Origin: Wolbachia endosymbiont (group A) of Bibio marci
Lineage (GTDB): Bacteria > Pseudomonadota > Alphaproteobacteria > Rickettsiales > Anaplasmataceae
NCBI RefSeq assembly: GCF_947251645.1
Contig: NZ_OX366364.1
Location: forward strand, 496,001-560,000
Length of the DNA stretch: 64,000 bases
Direction of reading: 5' to 3'
Both the position numbers and the translations under genes were made by a program. Of this stretch, positions 9,887 through 18,927 are shown piece after piece (position 1 is the first letter of the stretch; each line of letters opens with the position of its first letter). The notes below the pieces were generated by a model. The model did not search any database. It was not told the DNA's origin and saw only the letters and a list, made by a program, of their open reading frames with translations.

Positions 9887-10372
9887 GTGAAAAGAGGGAA
9901 AATCACGCAGACAGAATGGGCAAGAGAACTAGGAGTTTCAAAGCAATACGTCTGTTATTTAGTAAAAAAAGGAATAGTTGAGCTGGAGGATGGTTTGATT
10001 GACCGAGAACAAGCAAATGAAGCGGTGGCAGCAATACGAGATCCAAGTCAACCACTGAGGAGAAAAAATCCAGAAGGTGAAGAAAGGGGAGATAATAAAC
10101 TTTCCACGATGTTGCTAAAAACGCGGATAAAAAATGAGATGGAGCGGGGAAAACTGCTTGAGGCAAAAGCTGAAATTGGTGAACTTATCTCAGTAGAAGA
10201 AGTAAAGACTGAAGCATTTAACGTGGCAAGAGTAGTGAGAAATAATCTTTTGAATATCCCAGACAGAGTATCAGCATTACTGGCATCGATGAATGACACA
10301 GAGAAGATCCATGAGACGTTAACAGAAGAGATTACCAATGCCCTCGAAGAATTATCGAAAAATACATTTTAA
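9887..10372 (+). CDS. Phage terminase small subunit (Nu1-like)
   Basis: 161 residues starting with GTG after a purine-rich AGGGGAAAGAAAG stretch. Residues 7-35 (TQTEWARELGVSKQYVCYLV) form a helix-turn-helix of the kind used by lambda Nu1-type small terminases to bind the packaging site. The rest is a charged helical segment (MLLKTRIKNEMERGKLLEAK) that probably oligomerises and contacts the large subunit. It is 1 gene away from the large terminase and overlaps the next ATG by one base (TAATG), which supports the operon assignment. Confidence 0.75.
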   Translation: MKRGKITQTEWARELGVSKQYVCYLVKKGIVELEDGLIDREQANEAVAAIRDPSQPLRRKNPEGEERGDNKLSTMLLKTRIKNEMERGKLLEAKAEIGELISVEEVKTEAFNVARVVRNNLLNIPDRVSALLASMNDTEKIHETLTEEITNALEELSKNTF

Positions 10373-10605
10373 TGACTGCTGTTAATTTATATTCAAATAA
10401 TTTAAAATTATTAAAGAAAATTAGTAGACGCCTTATAATAATAGGCTCAATAGCTATAAGCATCTCTATTTCTACAGCGTATGCAGGAATAATTGCAGTC
10501 ATTATTCTAAGTTGTTTTGCTAAAGATGCAACTGATGTCTACTGCAAACGTTCTATTCTGACCGATGTGAAAGTAGCAAAATTTCAGCAGCAAATAACAC
10601 TATGA
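10372..10605 (+). CDS. Small membrane protein between the terminase genes, function unknown
   Basis: 77 residues. The ATG overlaps the stop of the small terminase gene, and its own stop overlaps the start of the large terminase gene, so it sits tightly in the operon. Residues 20-48 (RLIIIGSIAISISISTAYAG and onward) form one or two hydrophobic membrane segments. Position and hydrophobicity would fit a holin-like or accessory role, but no family is recognised. Confidence 0.55.
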   Translation: MTAVNLYSNNLKLLKKISRRLIIIGSIAISISISTAYAGIIAVIILSCFAKDATDVYCKRSILTDVKVAKFQQQITL

Positions 10606-12425
10606 TTTATAGCAATAGCTTTTGTATAGGGCTGAAGCCAGATTCACCACTTAAAGTATCAGAGTGGGCAGATAAGAATCGTCAACTTTCAACGATAGCG
10701 TCATCAGAGCCAGGAAAATGGAGAACAGAGAGAACGCCATACCTCAGAGAAATAATGGATTCACTGTCGCCATCTTCATCGGCTGAAAAAGTAATATTCA
10801 TGAAAGGAGCGCAGATAGGAGGAACAGAGGCAGGAAATAACTGGATCGGCTATATTATCGATCAAACACCAGTCCCTATGCTGGTAGTACAGCCAACAGT
10901 AGAAATGGGCAAGCGTTGGTCAAAGGGAAGATTTGCGCCGCTCATTGAAGATACATCATGTTTAAGGAGTAAAATAAAAGATCCAAGGTCGAGAGATTCA
11001 GGCAACACTGTACAAAGTAAGGAATTTCCGGGAGGAACGGTAGTAGTAACTGGAGCAAACAGTCCAGTGGGTCTGCGTTCAATGCCGGTAAAATATCTTT
11101 TTCTTGATGAAGTAGATGCATATCCAGGAGATCCAGTTTTACTCAGCATAGCCCGAACTAATACTTTTGCCCGTCGAAAGATTTTTTTGGTTTCAACACC
11201 AACGGTTCATGGAATAAGCAGAATAGAGAAGGAATTTGAGAGTTCAGACAAACGATACTTTTTTGTACCTTGTCCACATTGTGATCACTATCAGGTGCTG
11301 AAATGGCCACAGATAAAGTGGGAAGATAAAGAACCCTCAACAGCCCACTACGTTTGCATAGAGTGTAGGGGAGAAATAAAAAATCATCAGAAAACAGAGA
11401 TGCTAGCTAGAGGTGAATGGAGAGCTACAGGGAAAGAAGGAAAAAAAGAGGCAAAAGAAGGGGCAAAAATAGGATTCCACCTTTCAAGCTTGTATAGCCC
11501 AGTAGGCTGGTATAGTTGGAAACAAGCAGTAGAAGATTATCTGCATAGTAAAGAAAATGAGCAATTATTAAAAGTTTGGATCAACACAACGCTGGGAGAA
11601 ACCTGGGTAGATAAAGGAGAAGTACCAGACTGGAAGCAACTATTTGAGCGTCGAGAAAATTTTCCGATAGGTACGGTGCCAAAAGGTGGAAAAATAGTGT
11701 TAACGGCAGGGGTTGATGTACAAAAAGATCGTTTAGAGGCAGAGATTGTAGCATGGGGAAGAAACCGAGAAAGTTGGTCAATAGACTACCAGGTATTTGA
11801 AGGAGATCCGGGAGGGGAAGAAGTATGGGGAAAACTTTCGGAATTATTAAATCATCATTTTATCGGTGAAAATGGGCTTGAATACATGATAAGTATGATG
11901 GCGGTAGATGCAGGGTATGCAACGCAAGAGGTTTATAACTGGGTAAGAGGTCACCAAGGCTCTGGGAGAGTAATGGCAGTAAAAGGGGCAAACAAAGCGC
12001 TAGTGCCACTTAACAGCCCAAGTAGAGTAGATGTAACAGTTAGCGGACAAAAGCTAAAGAGAGGAATGAAGCTGTGGCCAGTTGGGGTATCGATATTGAA
12101 GTCCGAGCTTTTCCAATTACTTAATGTTTTAACAGAAGGGGCTCCGGGGTATTGTCATTTTCCAGAGTATCCACCTGAATATTTTAAGCAGCTAACCGCA
12201 GAGCAACTAATTACCAAGGTAGTAAAAGGGTATACCAAACAAGAATGGCAAAAGATAAGAGACCGAAATGAAGTACTAGATTGCAGAGTTTATGCAAGAG
12301 CAGCATCGATAGCACTGGGAATAGATAGATGGCCAGAGAGTAAATGGGAAAGTTTAGCAGGTGAAAAAGCTAAAAAGGCAAAAAGAGTGAGAAAAAGTAA
12401 GTGGCTGAGTGAGCAAAATGTATAG
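10602..12425 (+). CDS. Phage terminase large subunit (lambda gpA family)
   Basis: 607 residues, the usual size for gpA-type large terminases. The ATPase half shows the Walker A variant KGAQIGGTEAGNN (residues 68-80) and Walker B FLDEVD (167-172). A four-cysteine zinc-like pair follows (CPHC at 224-227 and CIEC at 252-255). The C-terminal nuclease half begins near TAGVDVQKDRLE and includes MAVDAGYATQEV with acidic residues. It cuts concatemeric phage DNA and drives it into the prohead through the portal. ATG at 10602 overlaps the upstream stop. The gene looks intact. Confidence 0.92.
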   Translation: MIYSNSFCIGLKPDSPLKVSEWADKNRQLSTIASSEPGKWRTERTPYLREIMDSLSPSSSAEKVIFMKGAQIGGTEAGNNWIGYIIDQTPVPMLVVQPTVEMGKRWSKGRFAPLIEDTSCLRSKIKDPRSRDSGNTVQSKEFPGGTVVVTGANSPVGLRSMPVKYLFLDEVDAYPGDPVLLSIARTNTFARRKIFLVSTPTVHGISRIEKEFESSDKRYFFVPCPHCDHYQVLKWPQIKWEDKEPSTAHYVCIECRGEIKNHQKTEMLARGEWRATGKEGKKEAKEGAKIGFHLSSLYSPVGWYSWKQAVEDYLHSKENEQLLKVWINTTLGETWVDKGEVPDWKQLFERRENFPIGTVPKGGKIVLTAGVDVQKDRLEAEIVAWGRNRESWSIDYQVFEGDPGGEEVWGKLSELLNHHFIGENGLEYMISMMAVDAGYATQEVYNWVRGHQGSGRVMAVKGANKALVPLNSPSRVDVTVSGQKLKRGMKLWPVGVSILKSELFQLLNVLTEGAPGYCHFPEYPPEYFKQLTAEQLITKVVKGYTKQEWQKIRDRNEVLDCRVYARAASIALGIDRWPESKWESLAGEKAKKAKRVRKSKWLSEQNV

Positions 12426-12642
12426 TGAAGAATACTTAGCACAAGTAGAAGAAGCGATAAAGAAGCTACAGAGCGGGGAAAGGGTTGTCTCAATTGCATA
12501 TGGTGACCATGTAGTTCGGTATGGGGAAGTTCAAATAAAGGATTTATTGGAGCTCAGGCAACGAATCAAAGCAGAGTTAAAAGTTGCAGGTGTGAAGCCG
12601 AAGAGAAAGATTGTTATTGCAACTAGTAAAGGAGTTATATGA
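12418..12642 (+). CDS. gpW-like head-to-tail joining protein
   Basis: 74 residues from the ATG at 12418 (a GTG at 12409 would add three). Length and pattern (helical start EEYLAQVEEAIKKLQSGER, then a beta hairpin VVSIAYGDHVVRYGEV, then helix IKDLLELRQRIKAEL) match lambda gpW, the small protein that stabilises the packaged head and provides the tail docking site. It overlaps the terminase stop by a few bases and lies in the lambda order terminase-W-portal, except that a lysozyme gene is inserted after it. Confidence 0.75.
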   Translation: MYSEEYLAQVEEAIKKLQSGERVVSIAYGDHVVRYGEVQIKDLLELRQRIKAELKVAGVKPKRKIVIATSKGVI

Positions 12643-13331
12643 GAAGTTATATGATGGAAAATGAATACCCAGACTTTTTGGAGCATTTAAGGTATATTAT
12701 AGCCACTGGTACACCAGGGATGCTTGTAAATGCAATAATAGACATTTCCCATTGGAATAAAAATGTAGATTTCAAATTAGCTAAAGAAGATGGTATAGCT
12801 GGCATCATTCATAAAGCAACGCAAGGGGTGAAGTACATAGATCCTGAGTATGCAAAAAGAAGAAAAGCCGCTGAAGAAGAGGAATTGCTTTGGGGAGCAT
12901 ACCATTTTGGTATCGGGGAAAAAAGCGGCAGAGACCAAGCTGATCATTTTTTAGAGACAATTGGCGATAGTTCAAGTATATTGCTAGCCCTCGACATTGA
13001 AGAAAATAAAGATGGAGAAAGTATAACACCAAAACAAGCTGAAGACTTTGTTAATCGGGTTTATGTAGTAACGGGACGTTTGCCGTTAATTTATGGAAAT
13101 GCGTATTTTCTCAAGGATTTTTCCACTCCAACTTTAACTGAATGCTCACTATGGTTATCAAAATGGGGAGCAGAGCCAACACTACCAATAGGATGGAAAA
13201 AATGGACTTTATGGCAGTATACCGATGGTAAAACAGGTCCTAAACCAAATTCAGTAGAAGGCATAGGACCATGCGATAGGAACAAATTCAACGGGACATT
13301 GGAAGAGTTACAAGATTTTTGGATATCATGA
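12639..13331 (+). CDS. Glycoside hydrolase family 25 lysozyme (phage endolysin)
   Basis: 230 residues. GH25 hallmarks are IIDISHWN with Asp35 near the start, GAYHFGIG near 86-93, and the catalytic ALDIEEN with Asp119 and Glu121, followed by LWQYTDG near the end. GH25 enzymes cut the MurNAc-GlcNAc bond of peptidoglycan. No signal peptide is seen, so release would need a holin or other route. The ATG at 12639 overlaps the gpW stop (ATGA) and follows AAAGGAG. Finding it between W and portal is unusual compared with lambda. Confidence 0.85.
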   Translation: MRSYMMENEYPDFLEHLRYIIATGTPGMLVNAIIDISHWNKNVDFKLAKEDGIAGIIHKATQGVKYIDPEYAKRRKAAEEEELLWGAYHFGIGEKSGRDQADHFLETIGDSSSILLALDIEENKDGESITPKQAEDFVNRVYVVTGRLPLIYGNAYFLKDFSTPTLTECSLWLSKWGAEPTLPIGWKKWTLWQYTDGKTGPKPNSVEGIGPCDRNKFNGTLEELQDFWIS

Positions 13332-14749
13332 TGTTACTAAAAACCTTCAAACAATTATTCCGCAAACCAAAAATCAAGAGCTCAGCCTGGGATGCATCAG
13401 GTTCAGGAAGGAGATTATTGCACTTTCAACCAGAGTCAGGAAGTATAAATAGCTTACTTTCCCAGAGCCTTGAACACCTGCGTAGTCGTTCACGTGACAT
13501 GGTAAGAAAGAACTCCTATGCAGCAAACATAATCGATACGATAGTGAGTAATTGCGTTGGGACAGGAATAAAACCGCAATCAAAAGCCAAGGATGCAGAG
13601 TTTCGGAAAAAAGTGCAAGAGTTATGGCTGAGATGGACAGATGAAGCAGACAGTAGCGGAGCAAGTGATTTTTATGGATTACAAGCTCTTGTATGTAGAA
13701 GCATGATAGAAGGAGGAGAATGTTTTGTAAGACTCCGAACAAGAAAACGAGAAGATGGTCTTTGTGTGCCGTTGCAATTACAAGTACTTGAGTCAGAGCA
13801 TTTAGACAATAAGAGCAATCAAACCCTTGCCAACGGTAATGTAATTAGAAACGGCATTGAATTTAACCGACTTGGGCAAAGAGAAGCGTATTACCTATTT
13901 AGAGAACATCCAGGTGAAGGCTCGTTTGGCGAATCAGTGAGAGTGCCAGCAAATGATGTTTTACATATCTATAGACTACAGAGGCCCGGGCAGATTCGAG
14001 GAGTACCGTGGCTTTCTACAGTACTTTTAAAGCTCTATGAACTTGATCAATACGATGATGCAGAGCTGGTGAGAAAAAAGACTGCAGCGATGTTTGCAGG
14101 GTTTATTACGAGACTTGATCCTGAAGCAAACATCATGGGAGAAGGAGAAAGCAATGAGCAAGGAGTAGCATTATCGGGCTTAGAACCTGGAACTATGCAG
14201 CTTTTAGACCCTGGAGAAGATATAAAATTTTCCGAATCATCAGATGTAGGAGGAAGTTATGAAGCATTCATGAAGCAGCAACTGAGGGCAATAGCAGTAG
14301 GCATGGGAATAACTTACGAGCAGCTAACAGGAGATCTAAGTGGTGTCAATTATTCATCAATAAGAGCTGGGTTAATAGAGTTTCGTAGGAGGTGCGGAAT
14401 GTTACAGCATAACATAATGGTATTTCAATTTTGCCGTCCGGTATGGGATAGGTGGTTAGAATTAGCAATACTATCTGGAGAACTGGACATAGGTGAAGAA
14501 TGGGCAAAAGAAGCGGCGAAAGAGGTAAAATGGATAGCACAAGGATTTGATTGGGTAGATCCACTAAAAGACCAGCAAGCACAGCAAATGGCGGTAAGGA
14601 ATGGGTTTAAGAGCAGGTCGGAGGTGGTTTCGGAACTTGGTTATGATATAGAGGAAATAGACCAGGAGATTGCTGAAGATCAAAGGCGTGCTAGTTCCTT
14701 GGGATTAGGTTTTGATTCTGACGTTACTACCAATCAAGAGATAATATGA
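13328..14749 (+). CDS. Phage portal protein (lambda gpB family)
   Basis: 473 residues from the ATG at 13328, which overlaps the lysozyme stop. Portal features are the N-terminal HLRSRSRDMVRKNSYAANII segment, the NCVGTGIKPQ motif, LQVLESEHLDN, and the C-terminal GVNYSSIRAGLIEFRR segment typical of the lambda portal family. The protein forms the dodecameric ring through which DNA enters the head. It ends overlapping the protease start (ATGA). Confidence 0.92.
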   Translation: MMLLKTFKQLFRKPKIKSSAWDASGSGRRLLHFQPESGSINSLLSQSLEHLRSRSRDMVRKNSYAANIIDTIVSNCVGTGIKPQSKAKDAEFRKKVQELWLRWTDEADSSGASDFYGLQALVCRSMIEGGECFVRLRTRKREDGLCVPLQLQVLESEHLDNKSNQTLANGNVIRNGIEFNRLGQREAYYLFREHPGEGSFGESVRVPANDVLHIYRLQRPGQIRGVPWLSTVLLKLYELDQYDDAELVRKKTAAMFAGFITRLDPEANIMGEGESNEQGVALSGLEPGTMQLLDPGEDIKFSESSDVGGSYEAFMKQQLRAIAVGMGITYEQLTGDLSGVNYSSIRAGLIEFRRRCGMLQHNIMVFQFCRPVWDRWLELAILSGELDIGEEWAKEAAKEVKWIAQGFDWVDPLKDQQAQQMAVRNGFKSRSEVVSELGYDIEEIDQEIAEDQRRASSLGLGFDSDVTTNQEII

Positions 14750-15834
14750 AAAACCAAGCGATATGGCTGAATAAGCCGATGATGATAGAGCAAAGAAGTT
14801 TTGATTTATTGTCATTAAATGCAGGAAAGCAGCCGATTTTTAAAAACATAAAACATGCAGTAAGAAATAGTGAAAGGGGAATAAAAGTAATACCAATACA
14901 TGGAATCTTGACGAAGAATTCAGAAGCTTTTGATGATGTGTTGGGGATGACATCGTATGAGAAGATACGTGAAGAGATAGAAGAAGCTTTAATAGATGAA
15001 GAAGTAGAAACAATAATTTTGGATATAGACAGCCCTGGAGGAGAAGTAAACGGTTTATTTGACCTTGCTGATTTTATCTACAGTGCAAGAGGAAAAAAGA
15101 GGATAATAGCGATAGCAAATGATGATGCATATTCTGCAGCGTATGCGATAGCGTCAAGTGCTGAAGAAGTATTGGTAACGAGAACATCAGGAGTAGGAAG
15201 CATAGGAGTAATAGCAAGTCATATAGATCAAAGTGGATTTGATGAAAAGCAAGGGATAAAATATACAACTGTTTTTGCTGGAAGTCGAAAGAACGATTTA
15301 AATCCGCATGAGCCAATAACATCAGAAAGTGTGGAAAGCTTACAAGAGGAAGTAGACCGCCTATATGAAATGCTTTCCCGTCTCATAGCAAGAAACAGAA
15401 ATTTGTCCACGGAAAGAATCAAATCAACAGAAGCAGGGCTATATTTTGGCGAGAAAGCAATAGAGATTGGACTTGCTGATGAAGTAATAACATATTCTGA
15501 ATTTATTAATAATCATAGAAGTAGGAGTTTTAGTATGACAAAAGAACAAGCAATAGATATTGATGATCTAATTGAGCAAGGAAGATGTTTAGGCTACGAG
15601 AACTGTCGTAGAGAAGTATTAGAGGTGATACGATTATGTAATTTATCAAAGATGCCAGAGAAGATAGGAGAATTTATCGAACAGAATGTAAATGCAAAAC
15701 AAGCCCAAGAAATATTAATGTCGATACTAGCAGAGAGAACGAAGAAGACAGAGATACTGAGTACAATACCACAAAGTTCATCAGAAGATTTAATGATGCA
15801 GGTAGCTAAAGCCCGCATACAATCAGGTATTTAA
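14746..15834 (+). CDS. S49-family prohead protease (lambda gpC-like) with C-terminal scaffold region
   Basis: 362 residues. The SppA-type protease part has DIDSPGGEVNGL (residues 93-104), the serine in NDDAYSAAYAIASS (Ser130) and a lysine in AGSRKNDLNP (Lys182), giving the Ser-Lys pair. The final 100 residues are helical and charged, as in the scaffold part of lambda C. A Shine-Dalgarno-like AGGAG at 15523-15527 precedes an in-frame ATG at 15535, so a separate scaffold could be made from inside this gene, as lambda makes Nu3. It overlaps the portal stop by four bases. Confidence 0.88.
   Translation: MKNQAIWLNKPMMIEQRSFDLLSLNAGKQPIFKNIKHAVRNSERGIKVIPIHGILTKNSEAFDDVLGMTSYEKIREEIEEALIDEEVETIILDIDSPGGEVNGLFDLADFIYSARGKKRIIAIANDDAYSAAYAIASSAEEVLVTRTSGVGSIGVIASHIDQSGFDEKQGIKYTTVFAGSRKNDLNPHEPITSESVESLQEEVDRLYEMLSRLIARNRNLSTERIKSTEAGLYFGEKAIEIGLADEVITYSEFINNHRSRSFSMTKEQAIDIDDLIEQGRCLGYENCRREVLEVIRLCNLSKMPEKIGEFIEQNVNAKQAQEILMSILAERTKKTEILSTIPQSSSEDLMMQVAKARIQSGI
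15535..15834 (+). CDS. Possible nested scaffold protein (Nu3-like) from an internal start
   Basis: In-frame ATG at residue 264 of the S49 gene, eight bases after AGGAG. The product would be 99 residues (SMTKEQAIDIDDLIEQ to the shared stop), helical and acidic like lambda-type scaffolds. Known precedent: lambda Nu3 is translated from inside gene C. Here it is inference from the start site and position. Confidence 0.4.
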   Translation: MTKEQAIDIDDLIEQGRCLGYENCRREVLEVIRLCNLSKMPEKIGEFIEQNVNAKQAQEILMSILAERTKKTEILSTIPQSSSEDLMMQVAKARIQSGI

Positions 15835-15987
15835 GACATTCTAGTAGTTGCATATCTCATAACCGCGGAATATAGCAATAACAAACGCCGCGGTAAACAA
15901 ATAGCTAAAACGCGCCACAACTATAACCGCGGCGTATAATCAATATAAACACAGCGGAATAAACAAAGGTAAAAAAGGGAGAAAAAC

Positions 15988-16356
15988 ATGACAAGTATAA
16001 CAGAAGGAAATAATTTAGGCGATCTTCTAAAATATGAAGTGTCTAATCTATACTCAAGAGACCAAATAACAGTAGCAAAGGGGCAGAACCTAAAGCTTGG
16101 TACGGTTGTTGGTTGTGATAAAGATGATCTAATTAAAATTATAAATGCAACGGCCACAGACGGCACGCAAACAGCGATAGGTGTAATAACAAGTGATGTA
16201 AACGCAAAGGAAAACACCAAAGCGGTAATCATTACACGTATAGCAATGCTAGCTGATCATGCAGTTGTGTGGCCAGCAAATATAACAGAAGAGCAAAAAG
16301 CTGCAGCAATAAAACAACTTGACGCACGAGGCGTTATCATCCGCAAGGGAGTTTAA
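15988..16356 (+). CDS. Head decoration protein D
   Basis: 122 residues with the lambda gpD-family layout: an N-terminal flexible part (SITEGNNLGDLLKYE), then DQITVAKGQNLKLGTVVG, and a C-terminal AAAIKQLDARGVIIRKGV. It binds the surface of the expanded head. It precedes the major capsid gene, as in lambda. A GGGAG site lies before the ATG. The last 69 coding bases and the following spacer are tandemly duplicated (see 16288-16475). Confidence 0.82.
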   Translation: MTSITEGNNLGDLLKYEVSNLYSRDQITVAKGQNLKLGTVVGCDKDDLIKIINATATDGTQTAIGVITSDVNAKENTKAVIITRIAMLADHAVVWPANITEEQKAAAIKQLDARGVIIRKGV

Positions 16357-16475
16357 CGAGCTACCAGACTCAGCAACTCACGAAGAGCAGAAAGCTGCAG
16401 CAATAAAGCAACTTGAAGCACGTGGCATAGTCATCCGCAAGGGAGTTTAACGAGCTACCAGACTCAGCAACTTAC
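16288..16475 (+). repeat. Tandem 94-bp duplication of the gpD gene 3' end
   Basis: Bases 16288-16381 and 16382-16475 are near-identical copies covering the last codons of gene D, its stop and spacer ('gagctaccagactcagcaac' in both). The second copy still encodes a variant of the tail (QLEARGIVIRKGV) followed by TAA, but has no start. The 94-base period is not a multiple of three. Confidence 0.85.
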
Positions 16476-16521
16476 ATAGAAACAACTTAAAACACACAGC
16501 ATTAAAGGGAAAGGGGAAAGA

Positions 16522-17526
16522 ATGCAAAATCCATTTACAAATCCAGCATTTAGTATGACGGAATTAACTAAAGCAATAAACATATTGCCGATAAATTATG
16601 GTCGAACAGAAAGCTTAAATTTATTTCCAAGTAGATCAGTAAGATTTCGACATATTACGATAGAAGAGCAAAACGGAGTATTGAGTTTATTACCAACGCA
16701 AGTTCCGGGAGCGCCTGCAACAGTGGGAAAACGTGGAAAACGAAAAATAAGAACATTTACGATACCACATATTCCCCATGATGACGTAGTGTTACCCGAG
16801 GAAGTGCAAGGGATAAGGGCATTTGGGTCAGAAAGCGAACTTACAGCACTGGCGAGTGTAGTAACAGATCACCTGGAATTGATGAGAAACAAACACGCGA
16901 TAACGTTAGAACATTTGCGGATGGGTGCGTTGAAGGGAATCATTCTTGATGCAGATGGGTCAGAGTTATTAAACCTTTATAACGAATTTGAAATTACACC
17001 GAAAGTAGTAAATTTTGCGCTGGGAACAGCAACCACCGATGTAAAGCGTAAGTGTCTGGAAGTATTGAGGCATGTTGAGGACAACTTAAGTGGTGAATAT
17101 ATGACGGGGATTCATGCGCTGGTCAGTCCTGAGTTTTTCGATGCATTAACTTCTCATACCAAGGTAAAAGAAGCATACGAGAGATGGCAAGAAGGAGCAG
17201 CATTAAGGAACGACATGAAATCAGGATTTACGTTCTGTGGAATAACATTTGAGGAGTATAGAGGGCAAGCAACCGACCCTGAAGGAATTGTGAGAAGATT
17301 TATAGAAAAAGATACGGGACACTGTTTTCCACTTGGTACAGCAAGCACATTTACTACTTACTTTGCCCCAGCGGACTTCAATGAAACAGTAAATACACTA
17401 GGGCAACCGTTATATGCAAAACAAGAGCCAAGGAGATTTGATAGAGGGACTGACCTTCATACCCAATCAAACCCTTTGCCGATGTGTCACCGTCCGGGGA
17501 TATCAGTAAAAATCATTGCAGCATAG
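16522..17526 (+). CDS. Major capsid protein (lambda gpE family)
   Basis: 334 residues, the expected size for lambda E-type capsid proteins. It starts at ATG after AAGGGGAAAG. Family features include the N-terminal LTKAINILPINYGR segment, RFRHITIEEQNGVLSLLP, the HALVSPEFFDALTSH segment near 190, and the C-terminal RPGISVKIIAA strand. It makes the shell decorated by gpD. The gene seems intact. Confidence 0.92.
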   Translation: MQNPFTNPAFSMTELTKAINILPINYGRTESLNLFPSRSVRFRHITIEEQNGVLSLLPTQVPGAPATVGKRGKRKIRTFTIPHIPHDDVVLPEEVQGIRAFGSESELTALASVVTDHLELMRNKHAITLEHLRMGALKGIILDADGSELLNLYNEFEITPKVVNFALGTATTDVKRKCLEVLRHVEDNLSGEYMTGIHALVSPEFFDALTSHTKVKEAYERWQEGAALRNDMKSGFTFCGITFEEYRGQATDPEGIVRRFIEKDTGHCFPLGTASTFTTYFAPADFNETVNTLGQPLYAKQEPRRFDRGTDLHTQSNPLPMCHRPGISVKIIAA

Positions 17527-17622
17527 AGGAGCCAAAAAGGAGAGAATGACTTCAATCAAACCCTCCTACCAATATAGCCACTTTCTTAGCGTGCTTCTTA
17601 AGTTACTATATAAAGGTAAGGT

Positions 17623-17928
17623 ATGCAAGAAAAAATAAAAAGATTATTTAAAGATTGTTTTGCACACCTGGGAGAGCAAGCGTTGTATGAATCAAAGGAT
17701 AAGTCATACATGGTGCAGATATTAAAGCAACAGCCAGATAAATTATACGGGATTGGTGAAGGACAATTTGTAGGAGAAATTTTGACTTTAGAAGTAAGTG
17801 TGTTTGATGTATTAAAGCCAATGGTGGGAGATACTTTTTCCATAGGTAGGTGTAGATACAGAGTACATTCACCGCCGCTCAGGGATAATTCGGGAATGAT
17901 CTGGAAAATTCAAGCGTCAGGGGTGTAG
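17623..17928 (+). CDS. Probable head-tail attachment protein (FII-like)
   Basis: 101 residues, ATG at 17623. The order after the capsid gene and the short beta-rich sequence (FVGEILTLEVSVFDVLKP, then RYRVHSPPLRDNSGMIWKIQ) match the lambda FII-type completion protein that joins the tail to the head. The stop abuts the next ATG. Assignment rests mostly on position and general shape, so a different small head-tail connector is possible. Confidence 0.6.
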   Translation: MQEKIKRLFKDCFAHLGEQALYESKDKSYMVQILKQQPDKLYGIGEGQFVGEILTLEVSVFDVLKPMVGDTFSIGRCRYRVHSPPLRDNSGMIWKIQASGV

Positions 17929-18447
17929 ATGCGTATTAACATCGAGGTGACCGGTAGTATTGAAAAGGTAATACAAAGTATAGATGCTGAAAGGAAAAAA
18001 GTGGAAAAAGCGACGATGAGGGCATTAAACAAAACAGCACTATGGGTAAGATCGCAAACTGTCAAACAAGTTAGCGAAGAAAAACAAATACCAAAAAAAG
18101 CAATGAGAAAAAAGTTAAGTGTGGATAAAGCAAATAGAAAGCGTTTGTGGTCGGTAGTAAAGCTCAGTTCCCAGTGGATAGGAGTAGCAAAACTTGGGAG
18201 TATAAAACAGACAAAAATAGGGGCAAAGGCAGGAAACCGTATGTATGAAGGAGCATTCATAGCGATAATGAAAAATGGTCATATAGGAATATTCAGAAGA
18301 AGGTATACCACGTCTTTGCCAATAGATGAAATTAAAATAAACACCCATGCTCGGGAAACAATGAAAGAGTTAGTTGATAATGAAGTAGAAAGAGTATTTG
18401 AGAAGTATTTCGACCATGAACTTAATTTTATTTTAAGAGGATCATAA
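17929..18447 (+). CDS. Minor tail protein Z-like
   Basis: 172 residues starting right after the FII-like stop. The pattern with an N-terminal amphipathic helix (KVEKATMRALNKTALWVRSQ) followed by KKAMRKKLSVDKANRK and a basic central strand resembles the prophage minor tail Z family, used in tail completion before joining. Basic composition fits contact with DNA or the tail tube end. The gene looks intact. Confidence 0.7.
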   Translation: MRINIEVTGSIEKVIQSIDAERKKVEKATMRALNKTALWVRSQTVKQVSEEKQIPKKAMRKKLSVDKANRKRLWSVVKLSSQWIGVAKLGSIKQTKIGAKAGNRMYEGAFIAIMKNGHIGIFRRRYTTSLPIDEIKINTHARETMKELVDNEVERVFEKYFDHELNFILRGS

Positions 18448-18450
18448 CGT

Positions 18451-18927
18451 ATGTTTTGGAGAGATCTACATCAGAAGATTTGTAAAACGCTAAAAGAAGA
18501 AATCCCAGCAATACAGACATGTGAAGTGTATCCAACAATAAGAAAAGAATTATTAGCGCCAGCGTTATTTGTAGAGCTTGTGAGTTTAGAACCGGGAAAA
18601 GATCCTGGAACAGAGTAATTGGCACTTAGAGCAAGATTTGAGGCGAGAGTGGTAGTTGATAGTACAGTAGAAAACGCCTCGATAATTGTGAGATCATTAG
18701 CAGCAGAAGTAGCAAGAGTAGTAAATAAAAATACTTGGAACGTGAAAAATGTTTCACCAGGAGAATTTATATCAGGAGGAGGAGATGATTTTAGGCCAGA
18801 GTTGGATGCGTATTTAGTGTGGATGGTGGACTGGGTGCATGAGTTGCATCTTGGTAAATCTATTTGGGAAAAGGGAAAAATTAAGGCACATAGAATAAAC
18901 GTGGGAAATATAAATGTTGGACCATAA
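18451..18927 (+). pseudogene. Phage tail/completion gene split by an in-frame stop
   Basis: ATG at 18451 opens a protein (MFWRDLHQKICKTLKEEIPA) that stops at TAA 18616-18618. The same frame continues directly with LALRARFEARVVVDSTVE and WMVDWVHELHLGKSIWEKGK to 18927. Joined, the product has about 158 residues, so one substitution (for example GAA to TAA) has cut it. Position between Z-like and gpV suggests a tail-terminator or gpU-like role; the family is not identified. A TTG at 18619 could restart translation weakly. Confidence 0.7.
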
